The notes beneath the pieces were generated by a model, which saw nothing but the letters and a program-made list of their open reading frames with translations, searched no databases and was not told the origin of the DNA. A program made the translations under genes and the position numbers. Shown here piece by piece: positions 47,966 through 57,643 of a DNA stretch of 64,000 nt (position 1 is the first letter of the stretch; each line of letters starts with the position of its first letter). Source of the stretch: DSVQ01 sp964484765 (lineage in GTDB: Bacteria > Planctomycetota > Planctomycetia > Planctomycetales > Planctomycetaceae). The DNA lies in contig CAZAGI010000001.1 in assembly GCA_964484765.1 (NCBI GenBank), forward strand, positions 124,001 through 188,000. The letters run 5' to 3'.

Positions 47966-48912
47966 AGCACCAAACTCGCCGACAGGTCAATCCAGGTGTG
48001 AAACTCGCGGCCGGGGCCGAGACGTCGCAAGCCGGCATCGATTCCCTGGCGATCGAGATTGATCGCATCCGTGACACAAGTGTACGGTTCGAGACACACC
48101 GCGTTCCGGTTTGGCGGCGTGAAGGCCACGATCTCACGGAAGATCGGCGGACATGTTTGCGTCACTTGCAACCCGGCCTTTTCATCGTACACGATGCAAT
48201 CAAATTGCGGCCCGTCGCAATCGACGTCGGTCAGCACATCATCCAATTTCAGTACCGACACATACTCGCTGTCGCGCATGTCGCGGCTTTCATCCACCGG
48301 CAGCCGTTTTCCCGTCGGCAGACAGTCGATCAGTTCCCAGTACGAATCCGCGGGGACTTCAACGAGGCAGTCTTCGACGCGGCTGCTCGGCGAAAGTGGT
48401 AGTTTGAAATACGCGTGTGTTCCCAATCCCCATGGCAGATCGACGTCGCTGCTGTTAGTAATGCGGAAGTTGGACCGCAAGCGATTGTGGAGCAACTCGT
48501 AATCGACTTCGAGCACGAAATCCGCCGGCCAGAGAGCGCGACGGTCCGGGGCATCCCGGCTCAGTTTGAACTGTCCGGTCACGAAGTTCTCGCCTTGATT
48601 CACGATGCGCCACGCACGGTCATGACAGAATCCGTGAATCGCGTTGCCGAATTTGTCCGTCACCGGCAGCGTGTAATCTTTCCCGGCCCACGAGAACTTC
48701 CCCTGCCGAATGCGGTTGGGAAATGGAAAGAGAATCGGTATGCCGCTGCCACTGGGACGTTGTCCGCCGGCTTCAAAGCCCGGAACCGCGTCGAGGACAT
48801 CCACCGGACGGCCGTTGATCACCGCGGTAAACGAGAAACAATTGAATCCCAGGTCCGTTGCCACACGCGCCGAAGCCCCTGTCTGCGGATCCGTGAGCGT
48901 GATCATGGGCAT
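47959..48912 (-). CDS. Aldose 1-epimerase family protein
   Basis: 317 residues starting MPMITLTDPQTG. The galactose-mutarotase-type beta-sandwich is recognisable from GSGIPILFPFPNRIRQG, FGNAIHGFCHDRAW, GLGTHAYFKLPL (substrate-binding His), QFDCIVYDEKAG and NAVCLEPYTCVTDAINL (the catalytic Glu region). It interconverts sugar anomers; many planctomycete members are uncharacterised. It starts from ATG 48912, two codons before another Met. It is convergent with the CitG-like gene. Confidence 0.9.
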   Translation of the reverse strand: MPMITLTDPQTGASARVATDLGFNCFSFTAVINGRPVDVLDAVPGFEAGGQRPSGSGIPILFPFPNRIRQGKFSWAGKDYTLPVTDKFGNAIHGFCHDRAWRIVNQGENFVTGQFKLSRDAPDRRALWPADFVLEVDYELLHNRLRSNFRITNSSDVDLPWGLGTHAYFKLPLSPSSRVEDCLVEVPADSYWELIDCLPTGKRLPVDESRDMRDSEYVSVLKLDDVLTDVDCDGPQFDCIVYDEKAGLQVTQTCPPIFREIVAFTPPNRNAVCLEPYTCVTDAINLDRQGIDAGLRRLGPGREFHTWIDLSASLVLA

Positions 48913-49049
48913 ACAACGTCGCTTTCCCTCAAGTCGACAACGACCGGTCCGGCCATCGTCCAATTCTCAAAGCGATAGTCTAACCGACGTCAACAGGCGG
49001 GAACATCCAAAAGCCGAGCAAGCGGGCGGACGGCCCGTCTCGAAGGTCT

Positions 49050-50135
49050 TCAGCGGCGCACATGAACCCACCACAACACCGGGCCAATCTCCGTCGTGTT
49101 GATCGCCGTTAATCGGCCGGTGTCGTGGCTGATGCGATAAACCACTAGCCGACCGGTCGCTTCGCCCGCGGCGAGCAGAAACTGCCCGTCCGGGGTGAGA
49201 TCGAAAGAGCGCGGTGTCTTCTCGGTTGGTTCGGCAGCCACGAGTTGCGTCGGAGTCCCATGGTCGTCGAGCCGAATCACGGCGAGGCTGTCATGGCCAC
49301 GATTCGAGACATAAACCGTCCGGCCATTGGGATGGACTTTGATTTCCGCCGTGGCGTTGTTCGCCTTGAAATCAGGCGGCAAAGTGGAAACGGTCGCGCC
49401 GGCGGTCAGTGCCCCGTCCCGACCGGGGCGATAGGCCGTCACGCTGCTGCCTTGTTCATTATCGATGTAGACGACGGGCAACTTGGGGTGCCAGGCAAGG
49501 TGCCGCGGGCCGGTCTGCGGTGGACGTTGCACCTTTAGGGGGTCCAGCGGCGACAGCCGACCGACGTCGGCATCCCAGGCGAACTGAAAAATGACATTGG
49601 GCCCCGTATGCGGCACATAGGCCCATCGGTGGGTCGGATCCAAGCCGATCGCGTGTGCTTTTTCCACGGTGGGAAATTCTTGATGCGGCATTGCGCTCAA
49701 CGATCCGTCTGTCCCAATGCGATGCACGCTGGCTTTCGCCGCAACATAGTACGCAGCGAGCAAATACCGCCCCATGGGATCAACGTAAAGTTGCGCGGGA
49801 TCGGCACCGGCTTCGACAACATTGATCGGAGTCAACGCGCCGGTCTCTGGGGCGATGCGATAGCTGGCAAGTTGCCCGGTGGATCGCATCGCCGCGAACA
49901 GCGTTCTCCCGTCGGGAGACGTGACAAGTGCACTCGGTTCCCCAGGGGTGGAAATGGCGCTCTGCTTCAGCACGGCACCGGTTTCCCGATTCAACCGCAG
50001 GACTACCAGCGATTTGTCTTTCGCCACCGAGCAATACACGAAACACGGAGAGGACTCTGCAGCCCGTGCGGCCATGGGGAACGGAACACCAGCCGCGGTG
50101 ATCAACAGGGCAAGAACATATCGAAAATTGCACAT
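49050..50135 (-). CDS. Exported YVTN-type beta-propeller, lactonase-like
   Basis: 361 residues from ATG 50135. Signal peptide YVLALLITAAGVPFPMAARA. The body is a seven-bladed-type propeller similar to 6-phosphogluconolactonases (Pgl of the YbhE type): YCSVAKDKSLVVLRLN, PSALVTSPDGRTLFAAM, DPMGRYLLAAYYVAAK, GLDPTHRWAYVPHTGPN, AEIKVHPNGRTVYVSNRG and DLTPDGQFLLAAGEATG. The export signal argues against a cytoplasmic pentose-phosphate role. A more general lactonase or structural propeller is likely. It is divergent from the gene at 50368. Confidence 0.88.
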   Translation of the reverse strand: MCNFRYVLALLITAAGVPFPMAARAAESSPCFVYCSVAKDKSLVVLRLNRETGAVLKQSAISTPGEPSALVTSPDGRTLFAAMRSTGQLASYRIAPETGALTPINVVEAGADPAQLYVDPMGRYLLAAYYVAAKASVHRIGTDGSLSAMPHQEFPTVEKAHAIGLDPTHRWAYVPHTGPNVIFQFAWDADVGRLSPLDPLKVQRPPQTGPRHLAWHPKLPVVYIDNEQGSSVTAYRPGRDGALTAGATVSTLPPDFKANNATAEIKVHPNGRTVYVSNRGHDSLAVIRLDDHGTPTQLVAAEPTEKTPRSFDLTPDGQFLLAAGEATGRLVVYRISHDTGRLTAINTTEIGPVLWWVHVRR

Positions 50136-50367
50136 AGGTGATGATCCGCTGAGGAAGTGACGCATCGGACCGACGACCGCAGGATAGCGTTTTCCGAAAG
50201 AGAAATGCATGCCCCGGCCAGCGTCAGGAAAATCACGCAAGTTCTCTAATTCCATAAAACAGGATATTGACATCCACAAAATTGAAAAGTATGTTTGCCG
50301 ACATGGCTGTCCGGTTTAAGGGCCGGCATACTGACTTCCCTCGACTCTCGGAAAGGCGCTGCAGACG

Positions 50368-50895
50368 ATGAATCGAAAACTCTTTTTTCTGGTCCCGACG
50401 GGTGTCCTCGCTGTGATTGCCGCGGCCGTGATTTCACGCAGCGATGCACAACCGACGAAAACCGATCCCGCCTTGGAACGCACACGCAAGCAAGTCCGGA
50501 TGCTCGACGACATCTACAAGACCGCAGTCGTGCTGATCACCACGCATTACGTCAACACCGACAAAGATCTTCCCGCCGGGAGTGCAGCGATTGCGTTGTT
50601 CGATGCCATCAAGAAAAAGGGCTGGCACGAAGTCCGCCTGCTGGATGCGGCTGGCGAACCCATCGAGATCAAGAATTTGCCCAATGACGAATTCGAGAAG
50701 ACGGCTGTCGCCAAACTCAAAGGCGGCGACGCGTACTATGATCAGGTCATCCAAAAGAATGGTAAGCCGTACCTGCGGGCCGCGACCCCGATCCCGGTCG
50801 TTCTCGAAAAATGCACGATGTGCCACGAGAATTACAAACACGTGAAACCTGGTGCCGCGATTGGTGCCTTGAGCTACACGGTACCGATCGAGTAA
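50368..50895 (+). CDS. Exported DUF3365 (Tll0287-like) haem-binding protein
   Basis: 175 residues; signal peptide FFLVPTGVLAVIAAAVI. The fold of Tll0287-type sensors is suggested by YKTAVVLITTHYV, AAIALFDAIKKKGW, AGEPIEIKNLPNDEFE and PYLRAATPIPVV; the c-type haem motif is CTMCHENY with Cys149, Cys152 and His153. Such proteins act as redox or ligand sensors outside the cytoplasm. It stands just before the GH16 gene on the same strand but with about 115 bases between them. Confidence 0.9.
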   Translation: MNRKLFFLVPTGVLAVIAAAVISRSDAQPTKTDPALERTRKQVRMLDDIYKTAVVLITTHYVNTDKDLPAGSAAIALFDAIKKKGWHEVRLLDAAGEPIEIKNLPNDEFEKTAVAKLKGGDAYYDQVIQKNGKPYLRAATPIPVVLEKCTMCHENYKHVKPGAAIGALSYTVPIE

Positions 50896-51010
50896 CTCAG
50901 CAACATTTGCGGAGCGCGCGTCGTTGGGTATTCTCAACGATCGCGCTGTTGCCGCCGGGCCGGGATCGGGCAGAATACGGCCGATCCCGGAGAACGCTGA
51001 GGAGCTGACT

Positions 51011-51979
51011 GTGGTTCGTGCTGTGCAGTGGATGTTCGCCGTTTTTCCGAGTGTGCTGCTCGCGGTAGGCCAGGTCGTTCACGCGGCTGAACCCGCACGG
51101 ACCGATTGGAAACTCGTCTGGAGCGACGAATTCAACGGAACCGACATCGATCTCGCGAAATGGGATTTCGACATCGGCAACGGGTTCTTCAACTATGACG
51201 CGAACCAGTGGATCAGCGGCTGGGGAAACGGTGAACTCCAGTACTACACCCGGGAATCCAGCAATGCGTTCCTCAAAGACGGGGCGTTGCATCTTCGAGC
51301 ACTGAAGGAATCGCTGCACGGTTGCGGTTACACCTCTGCCCGGATGAAAACCCGCAGCCGCGACGGCACGGCGCTGTTTGCCCAGCGCTATGGCAGGTTC
51401 GAATTTCGTGCCAAGCTCCCCACGGGACAAGGAGTCTGGCCCGCGTTGTGGATGCTGCCCGCTAGCGAGAAGTACGGCCCCTGGGCGTCGTCCGGGGAAA
51501 TCGATGTCCTGGAAGCCCGCGGGCAGGAACCACACAAGGTGCTCGGCACGCTGCACTACGGCTCCCGCTGGCCGCACAACGCCAGTTCTAGTGGGGAATA
51601 TGTCTTCCCCAACCAGGGGACGATTGCCGATTTCCATGTGTACGCTGTGGACTGGGAACCGGGCGAGATCCGCTGGAGCGTGGATGGCCATCAGTACGCC
51701 AAACAATCGTTCTGGTGGAGCACCAGCAAGACCGACGGCGCGAACGGTGCGAAGCCGCAGACCGAAGCGGATCTCAACCCCTGGCCGGCACCGTTCGACC
51801 AGCCGTTCTATCTCGTGATGAACGTCGCCGTCGGCGGGCAGTTCCTCGGCAATCCGAATAAGACCACCGTGTTTCCCGCAGAAATGCTGGTGGATTACGT
51901 GCGGGTCTATGAAAAGACTGGCGGCGACGGCCCGCTGAAACCGCGCGCGGCGGGGAAGTTGCCCTTCGACAAACCCTAA
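51011..51979 (+). CDS. Glycoside hydrolase family 16 protein (beta-glucanase type)
   Basis: 322 residues from a GTG with GAGGAG six bases upstream. Signal peptide WMFAVFPSVLLAVGQVVHA. The GH16 catalytic motif EIDVLE is present (Glu163, Asp165, Glu168). Supporting blocks are LVWSDEFNGTDIDLAKWDF, GNGELQYYTRES, YGRFEFRAKLPTGQGVWPALWM, GTLHYG and MNVAVGGQFLG. It should cleave beta-1,3 or beta-1,3-1,4 glucans, or agar/carrageenan-type polymers, and is secreted. The start upstream at 50924 is not supported by a ribosome binding site. Confidence 0.95.
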   Translation: MVRAVQWMFAVFPSVLLAVGQVVHAAEPARTDWKLVWSDEFNGTDIDLAKWDFDIGNGFFNYDANQWISGWGNGELQYYTRESSNAFLKDGALHLRALKESLHGCGYTSARMKTRSRDGTALFAQRYGRFEFRAKLPTGQGVWPALWMLPASEKYGPWASSGEIDVLEARGQEPHKVLGTLHYGSRWPHNASSSGEYVFPNQGTIADFHVYAVDWEPGEIRWSVDGHQYAKQSFWWSTSKTDGANGAKPQTEADLNPWPAPFDQPFYLVMNVAVGGQFLGNPNKTTVFPAEMLVDYVRVYEKTGGDGPLKPRAAGKLPFDKP

Positions 51980-51992
51980 CCGCGGTTTCGCG

Positions 51993-52481
51993 TCAGAATC
52001 CCAGCACCCACCGCAGAGAATCGAGCCGGCCGGTGAAACTGTAGAGCGCGATCATCCCGCCGACGACCGGCGAAAACGCGAGCATCTGAAACCACCAGTA
52101 ATCGCGCCACATCCAACCGCGGTCAAAATCCCCGCGGCGAACGCGGGTCATCCAGCGCCGCGCCAAGATCACCAGCGGCACGCCGAGGATGAAACTGTTC
52201 CAGACCGCGACGCCGATCAGCCCGCCGAAATTGGTCCCGGTCCATCCGGCCTGAATCCAGGTGACCACCGCCGAACAGGTTAACGGGAATGTCACCGTGC
52301 CAGCGGCAACCGCCATGATCACCGTAAACCAGATATCCCACGGGTGAACGACGACGGGCTCCGTTCCCCGATGTCGCACGGGTAACCCACATCGTGGACA
52401 CGCCTTCGCATCGACCGGCAGCGGTGTTTCACAGAGCCGGCAGCCGTCGGCGTCGGAGGGGGCTGTTTCGGAGTTGATCAT
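51993..52481 (-). CDS. Zinc-ribbon membrane protein
   Basis: 162 residues from ATG 52481. An N-terminal zinc ribbon (CRLCETPLPVDAKACPRCG) precedes four or so hydrophobic segments (WDIWFTVIMAVAAGTVTFPL, NFGGLIGVAVWNSFILGVPLVILA, WWFQMLAFSPVVGGMIALY). The fold resembles small DUF-type ribbon-plus-membrane proteins with no known role. It is convergent with the GH16 gene. Confidence 0.7.
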   Translation of the reverse strand: MINSETAPSDADGCRLCETPLPVDAKACPRCGLPVRHRGTEPVVVHPWDIWFTVIMAVAAGTVTFPLTCSAVVTWIQAGWTGTNFGGLIGVAVWNSFILGVPLVILARRWMTRVRRGDFDRGWMWRDYWWFQMLAFSPVVGGMIALYSFTGRLDSLRWVLGF

Positions 52482-52773
52482 CACGGTGCCTTGTCCCGAT
52501 GGATGGCTGCGGGTGGGTGGAAGCATTTGCTGGGGCGGCATTCCCCAGGAATTGTGGTGAAGGAAAACCATTTTGGCAGAATGCTTTACGTAAGAAACTC
52601 GCGTGTGGAGATTTTTTCGTTTGAAAATTGAGATGGTAGCCGCCTATGATGACATTGAGACTCAGTCTCAGCATCTCGCCAGCCAGCGGCTCTGCCAGCC
52701 AGCCAAGGTGCAACCGGTTGTGGACCATGTGAGTCCCCCGGTCTGTCCTCCAACTGGTTTCCAGGAGCCGTCC

Positions 52774-53661
52774 ATGGTCACACGCCAGCCCCGTCCCCGG
52801 GGGTTCACGCTCATTGAACTCCTCGTCGTGATCGCCATCATCGCGATCCTCATCGCCCTGCTCCTCCCCGCGGTCCAGCAAGCCCGCGAGGCCGCCCGCC
52901 GGACCCAATGCAACAACAACCTGAAACAAATCGGATTGGCGCTGCACAACTATCACGACACTTTCAGCAAATTCCCGCTGTCAACGGTCGATACCGGCCT
53001 GTCACGCTCCAGCGTCTTCGCCGCCATCCTGCCTTATCTCGATCAATCGAATTCTTACCAGAAGTACGACTTCAGTCGTGGCAACTCGGACCCGGTGAAT
53101 CTCGCTGTCGTCTCCCAGGTGATTCCGGCGTATCTGTGTCCCTCGGCGGTCATCCGGCGAGCCGTTCCGATCGCGGGCTGCGATGCCAACAACCGCGCCC
53201 CGGGAACTTATGCCGTCTCCACCGGCAGCGGCGATCCGTGGGGTACCCAGGCCAGCGGCGCTCCGAACAATGGCGCGATTGTAAACGCGGGGACGGGCAG
53301 TACATCGATGCGCGACATGACCGACGGTACCTCGAACACGCTCCTGGCCGGCGAATCGGCGTGGAATTTTCCCGACTATACCTTCACTTCCGGGCCTTGC
53401 GTTGGACAGGTGCGCTGGGGGTTCACCTACTGGTCGTCGCCTTACCCACTGGCCACAGCCTTTACCACTCTGGGACCGTTTAATCCTAAAACGATGAGCG
53501 GCGATAGCCGTCGATTGTCGAACTTCCGCAGCGATCATACGGGTGTGGTGAACATGCTGCGATGCGATGGTTCCGTGCGATTTGTCAGCGAGAACGTTGA
53601 CCACGGCCTGCTTGACGCCGCCGCCACGCGCGCCGGTGGTGAAGTGGTGGGCGAGTTCTGA
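52774..53661 (+). CDS. DUF1559 pilin-like protein (copy 3)
   Basis: 295 residues from ATG 52774 with AGGAG at ideal spacing. N-terminus RGFTLIELLVVIAIIAILI then PAVQQAREAARRTQCNNNLK, and the C-terminal HTGVVNMLRCDGSVRFVSE. This copy is in an operon with a small lipoprotein (53738) and a DUF4198/kelch protein (54277), unlike the other two copies, whose partner is a different small lipoprotein. Confidence 0.93.
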   Translation: MVTRQPRPRGFTLIELLVVIAIIAILIALLLPAVQQAREAARRTQCNNNLKQIGLALHNYHDTFSKFPLSTVDTGLSRSSVFAAILPYLDQSNSYQKYDFSRGNSDPVNLAVVSQVIPAYLCPSAVIRRAVPIAGCDANNRAPGTYAVSTGSGDPWGTQASGAPNNGAIVNAGTGSTSMRDMTDGTSNTLLAGESAWNFPDYTFTSGPCVGQVRWGFTYWSSPYPLATAFTTLGPFNPKTMSGDSRRLSNFRSDHTGVVNMLRCDGSVRFVSENVDHGLLDAAATRAGGEVVGEF

Positions 53662-53737
53662 GCCTTCGGGATCAAACTCATCGTCGGGGAAGGAATCCCA
53701 ATCCACGATTCGGACTCTTCTCGCAGGAGAAATACGG

Positions 53738-54220
53738 ATGTTCCATTCTCACCTGCCCTGGTACCGCGTGGTGCCGGCCGTGTTGATGACATCTCTGTTG
53801 GTCGGCTGTTTTGGGAATGCCGCTCCCGAGCGTGTGGCGATTCGGGGGGGCGTGCAGTTCGGCGAAGAGATGCTGAAGGCCGGCCGCATTCATTTCATTC
53901 CCAAAGGAACGACAAAAGGGCCCTCCGCTACGGCCACGATCCGCGACGGGTTCTACGAATTTGACCGCCGCAGCGGTCCCATCGTGGGGACACATCGTGT
54001 TGAAATTGAATCGGAGCCGGAATTGGCGTTTGCTCTGGATGATGAAGCAGCCTATGCCGCCGCTGCGATGAAATTGCCATCCGGCCGTGCGGTCCTGCCC
54101 AAGGAACCGCTCCCCGCGAGTTATAATCGCCAATCGCAACTGGAAGCAACGATTGAACGCGGCGGCGCGGCAACCTTCGACTTTCTGCTGGAACACTCCG
54201 CGCCGTCGGCCCGGCGGTAA
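53738..54220 (+). CDS. Small putative lipoprotein (family B)
   Basis: 160 residues. Signal WYRVVPAVLMTSLLVGC is a lipobox, so it is probably a lipoprotein. The body (RIHFIPKGTTKGPSATATIRDGFYEF, THRVEIESEPELAFALDDE) has the carboxypeptidase-regulatory-like beta pattern seen in small planctomycete lipoproteins that follow DUF1559. It shares no sequence block with the 14595/19432 family, so two separate lipoprotein partners exist for DUF1559. GGAG upstream. Confidence 0.85.
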   Translation: MFHSHLPWYRVVPAVLMTSLLVGCFGNAAPERVAIRGGVQFGEEMLKAGRIHFIPKGTTKGPSATATIRDGFYEFDRRSGPIVGTHRVEIESEPELAFALDDEAAYAAAAMKLPSGRAVLPKEPLPASYNRQSQLEATIERGGAATFDFLLEHSAPSARR

Positions 54221-54276
54221 TCTCTGCACTACGCTTACGAACTTTGAACTCACCTTTTCCTCACAGGATGGTCTCG

Positions 54277-55917
54277 ATGAAACGCATGGTCTGGACGTTG
54301 ATGTTGTGCTTGGCCTGGCCGCTGTCAGGGCAGGCGCACTTTCTGTGGCTGTTGCCAGAGACGAAGGGACCGGACGCGAAAGTCCATGTGTATTTCGGTG
54401 AATCGGCGTCGCCGGATGATCCCGCCTTGCTCGATCGCGTTCTGAAAGCGGAAGTCTGGTCCGTTGGCGGCCGCGGTGGTGCGCAAGCTCTCACGCTGAC
54501 GAAGACCGGCGATGACCTCGCCGCGCCGCTCACAGGAGCCGCGGGGTCTTCGACGATCATTCTGCGTCACGCTTACGGCGTGGTGGCCAAAGGCGGCGCA
54601 CCATTCCTGTTGAATTACGGGGCAAAAGCCTATCCGTATCCGTTGTCGGGAAGCTGGCGGGCGGTGGGCGATGCCGAGCGGTTGCCGCTGGAAATCGTTC
54701 CCAGGCTCGAACGCAACCAGGTGGTGCTGCTGGTGACGTGGCAAGGCAAGCCGCTCGCGGGATCCGCCATGCATGTCTCCGGCGACGGCATCGAACAGGC
54801 CATTGAAGGAACAACCGACGCCGAGGGACGTTTCGCATGTTCGCTGCCCAAGAGCGGTCTCTTCTCGATTCGCGCGAAGCATGTGGAAGACAAAGCGGGG
54901 GAACTCGACGGCAAGGCGTATCAGCAGATCCGCCACTATTCCACCTTGACTCTGCCGTATGCCGCACCACAATTAGCGCCCATGGCACAAGCCTGGCCAC
55001 CGCTGCCCAAAGGAACAACGAGCTTCGGCGGCGCTGTCGTCGGTTCGGCACTCTACGTTTACGGCGGCAACTACGGCAGCGCTCACGAATACGCCAACGA
55101 AGATCAATCGGGCGATCTCTGGCGATTAGACCTCGCAAAATCCACGAGCTGGGAAAAGATCTCCGAGGGACCGAAACTGCAAGGTCTGGCGATGGTTGAA
55201 CATCGCGGGCTGCTCTACCGCATCGGCGGCTTCACGGCGACGAACAAGGCCGGTGAAAAGGAAGACCTCCGTTCGCAAGCCGACTTCGCGCGGTTCGATC
55301 CCCAGACATCGAAATGGACAGAACTGCCGAAGCTGCCGGAACCACGTTCCTCGCACGACGCGGCGCTCATCGGCAACACGGTCTATGTCGTCGGTGGCTG
55401 GAACATGCAGGGGGGCGGCAGCAATTCCCACTGGCACACCACCGCGTGGGCATGCGACTTGTCTGCAGCAGAACTGCAATGGAAAGCGATTGCTTCGCCG
55501 GAGTTCGCCCGCCGGGCGCTTTCGTTGGTCAATTGGAATGGCAAGTTGTTGTGCATCGGTGGGATGAATCAGAAGGGCGGCGCGACGACGGAGTCTGCCG
55601 TTTTTGATCCGGCTAAAGAGACGTGGGCCAGCGGCCCCGCCCTCATCGGCGGCGGCATGGAAGGCTTCGGATCGTCCGCGTTCTTCGTGGGGGGCGACGT
55701 CTACGCCACCACGATGTCCGGAGCGATCCAGCGGCTCAAACAGGACGGAACCACGTGGGAACTCCTCGGCCAACTGCAGCATCCGCGGTTCTTTCACCGC
55801 GTGCTACCCTGGCAAGGAACGAAACTGGTTGTCATCGGCGGTTCCAGCATGGAAACCGGCAAAGTGCTGGCCCCGGAACTAGTTGTGACCGACAACGTGA
55901 CCACGGCACAGCGCTAG
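54277..55917 (+). CDS. Exported DUF4198 and kelch-repeat fusion protein
   Basis: 546 residues from ATG 54277. Signal peptide VWTLMLCLAWPLSGQA, then a DUF4198-type N-domain (HFLWLLPE, VHVYFGESASPDDPALLD, GAPFLLNYGAKAYPYP). A carboxypeptidase-regulatory-like segment (VLLVTWQGKPLAGSAMHV, TTDAEGRFACSLP) follows. From about 240 come kelch-like repeats (ALYVYGGNYGS, GLLYRIGGFTATN, TVYVVGGWNMQGG, KLLCIGGMNQKGG, KLVVIGGSSMETG) of a beta propeller. DUF4198 is linked in other bacteria to metal uptake (nickel or cobalt); the fusion hints at an exported carrier or sensor. Confidence 0.88.
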   Translation: MKRMVWTLMLCLAWPLSGQAHFLWLLPETKGPDAKVHVYFGESASPDDPALLDRVLKAEVWSVGGRGGAQALTLTKTGDDLAAPLTGAAGSSTIILRHAYGVVAKGGAPFLLNYGAKAYPYPLSGSWRAVGDAERLPLEIVPRLERNQVVLLVTWQGKPLAGSAMHVSGDGIEQAIEGTTDAEGRFACSLPKSGLFSIRAKHVEDKAGELDGKAYQQIRHYSTLTLPYAAPQLAPMAQAWPPLPKGTTSFGGAVVGSALYVYGGNYGSAHEYANEDQSGDLWRLDLAKSTSWEKISEGPKLQGLAMVEHRGLLYRIGGFTATNKAGEKEDLRSQADFARFDPQTSKWTELPKLPEPRSSHDAALIGNTVYVVGGWNMQGGGSNSHWHTTAWACDLSAAELQWKAIASPEFARRALSLVNWNGKLLCIGGMNQKGGATTESAVFDPAKETWASGPALIGGGMEGFGSSAFFVGGDVYATTMSGAIQRLKQDGTTWELLGQLQHPRFFHRVLPWQGTKLVVIGGSSMETGKVLAPELVVTDNVTTAQR

Positions 55918-55943
55918 AAGCACCTTTCCACAAACCTGGAATC

Positions 55944-55980
55944 AAGAAGGTCCAGCGGACAGAGTCCCTGGACCTTCTTT
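55944..55980. terminator. Terminator hairpin after the DUF4198/kelch gene
   Basis: AAGAAGGTCCAG (55944-55955) and CTGGACCTTCTT (55968-55979) form a perfect 12-base stem around a 12-base loop, with TTT after. It lies between the convergent genes at 55917 and 56004 and should serve both. Confidence 0.82.
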
Positions 55981-56003
55981 ACGGCTGTTGATGCTCTCGA
56001 CAG

Positions 56004-56798
56004 TTAATACCGCGCGAGATCTTTCACCGCGGAAAGGTTGAGCGCCTTCACCATGCTCGACGCTTCCAGTGTCATGAAGCGGAGTTCGCTGCCTAAGGCG
56101 ATGAATTGCCAGCCTTCGGCGATGCGGCGGTTCACCTGCTCCACAGTTTGCACGTGCAGTCCCACCGGCGTGCCGTGCTTCTTGCCTGTGGCGAGAATCT
56201 TCTGCAAGGCCGCTTCGAACACCTCCGGCGTGGGATCGTTGCCGTCTTTGTCGCGCATTTGGAAGGTGAGATCGTTCGGGCCGACGAAGATGGCGTCGAC
56301 GCCCGGCAGGCTGTAAATCGCGTCGGCGTTTTCGACCCCCTGCGGTGATTCCGTTTGCAGGATCACAAGGATTTCATCGTTGGCATGCTTGAAATAATCA
56401 CCGGCGGTGGCATCGAAGTTCATCGCGTGCATCGCTCCGCCGACGGACCGGTTGCCCGCGGGGGGATACTTCGCGGCGGCGATGGCGATCTTCGCTTCTT
56501 CAACGGTGTTGACCATCGGCACGACGATGCCGTGCGCCCCGGCGTCGAGTACGCGCTTGATGTAGTCATGATCGCCCTTCGGCACACGGGCCAGCACGGT
56601 GCAGCCGGCATCGGCAATCGCGCCGAACAGCAGTCCCGCGTCGGTCCAACCGATCGGCGAATGTTCCAGGTCCACCGTCAACCAGGGAAAGCCCACACGT
56701 GCCATGACTCGCGCGGCAAACACGCTTCCCAACGACAACCACGTCCCCACCTGCGGCTGCCCCGCCTTCAACGCCGCCTTCACCGGATTCTTACGCAT
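56004..56798 (-). CDS. HpcH/HpaI aldolase family protein
   Basis: 264 residues from ATG 56798 (AGGAAAGTGG upstream). Marks of the HpcH/HpaI aldolase/citrate-lyase group: GTWLSLGSVFAARVMARVGF, WLTVDLEHSPIGW, VPKGDHDYIKRVLDAGAHG, ILQTESPQGVENADAI (metal-binding Glu) and VDAIFVGPNDLTF (metal-binding Asp). It should cleave or form 2-keto-3-deoxy or hydroxy-acid substrates with a divalent metal. The frame extends to 57029 but the extension is unrelated sequence. Confidence 0.92.
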   Translation of the reverse strand: MRKNPVKAALKAGQPQVGTWLSLGSVFAARVMARVGFPWLTVDLEHSPIGWTDAGLLFGAIADAGCTVLARVPKGDHDYIKRVLDAGAHGIVVPMVNTVEEAKIAIAAAKYPPAGNRSVGGAMHAMNFDATAGDYFKHANDEILVILQTESPQGVENADAIYSLPGVDAIFVGPNDLTFQMRDKDGNDPTPEVFEAALQKILATGKKHGTPVGLHVQTVEQVNRRIAEGWQFIALGSELRFMTLEASSMVKALNLSAVKDLARY

Positions 56799-56961
56799 TG
56801 CCACTTTCCTCGTCGGAATACTGGATGAAACAGAACCCGCAGTGTCGCTGGGGCGCGAGAAGTTCGCAACCGACGAGCAGAAATCGGCACTGTCGCCACG
56901 GCGTGGGTCAGAAAATCCTGTCTGAAACTGCGAGTTGTATTGAGTCTTACCGGCCTTCCTT

Positions 56962-57507
56962 TTAGTCACGCTCTTTGACGATGATCGCTTCGTCCTGACT
57001 ATCCGGTAGGGTGATCGGTTTTTTGCCACCGATGTAGATTTGCCAGATACTGACGCTCAATTGCCGGCGCAGCATTGTCTTCCCCCAACCTACAACCAAC
57101 CCGTCATTTCGCCAGACGTGCGGCTCAAATGTAAGCGTTCGCAGCCATGCCACGGCTTCGGCTTCGGTCTTGAAGTGCATTTGCCCCTCGCTCAGCACGC
57201 CGCGAGTAATGCCCTTGTGTTCTTCCCAGTGATCGCCGGGCCCGGGGTAATACAGTCCAAGGCTGCCGTACCAGCGCTCATTCCGAGGGAGCATTCCGAC
57301 CGACCGCGTCGCACCGTCCCAGGTGTAGGATCGCTTCAGACCTTTACCGGCGGTAATGACCATCGTGCCGACGGACGTTTTGGCTGTGATCGCCGATTCC
57401 GGCTTCATCACGACTTCGTTGCGAGCCGGAATCGGACGGTCATCGATCTGCTCCGGTTCAACGCCGCATACCAACGCGACGACGGTGATTACGAATGCTT
57501 GCTTCAT
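56962..57507 (-). CDS. Exported protein of unknown function
   Basis: 181 residues; short signal FVITVVALVCGVE. The body has KTSVGTMVITAGKGLKRSYTW, GLYYPGPGDHWEEHKGITRG and EAEAVAWLRTLTFEPHVW. I recognise no domain. The open frame and length support a real gene. The start at 57507 has GGGAG-like sequence upstream. It lies in the same direction as the aldolase but about 160 bases away. Confidence 0.65.
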   Translation of the reverse strand: MKQAFVITVVALVCGVEPEQIDDRPIPARNEVVMKPESAITAKTSVGTMVITAGKGLKRSYTWDGATRSVGMLPRNERWYGSLGLYYPGPGDHWEEHKGITRGVLSEGQMHFKTEAEAVAWLRTLTFEPHVWRNDGLVVGWGKTMLRRQLSVSIWQIYIGGKKPITLPDSQDEAIIVKERD

Positions 57508-57643
57508 GATCGACTCCCACTTTCAGTGCAAACGCCGGCAGGTTCTCATTCGATGTGACGTTGGACGCCATTCTACCTACGAAAACACCCCGGCAACCAC
57601 AGGGCGACCGGGGCGCGGGCGAGGCGTTGGCTTCTGATGCGAA

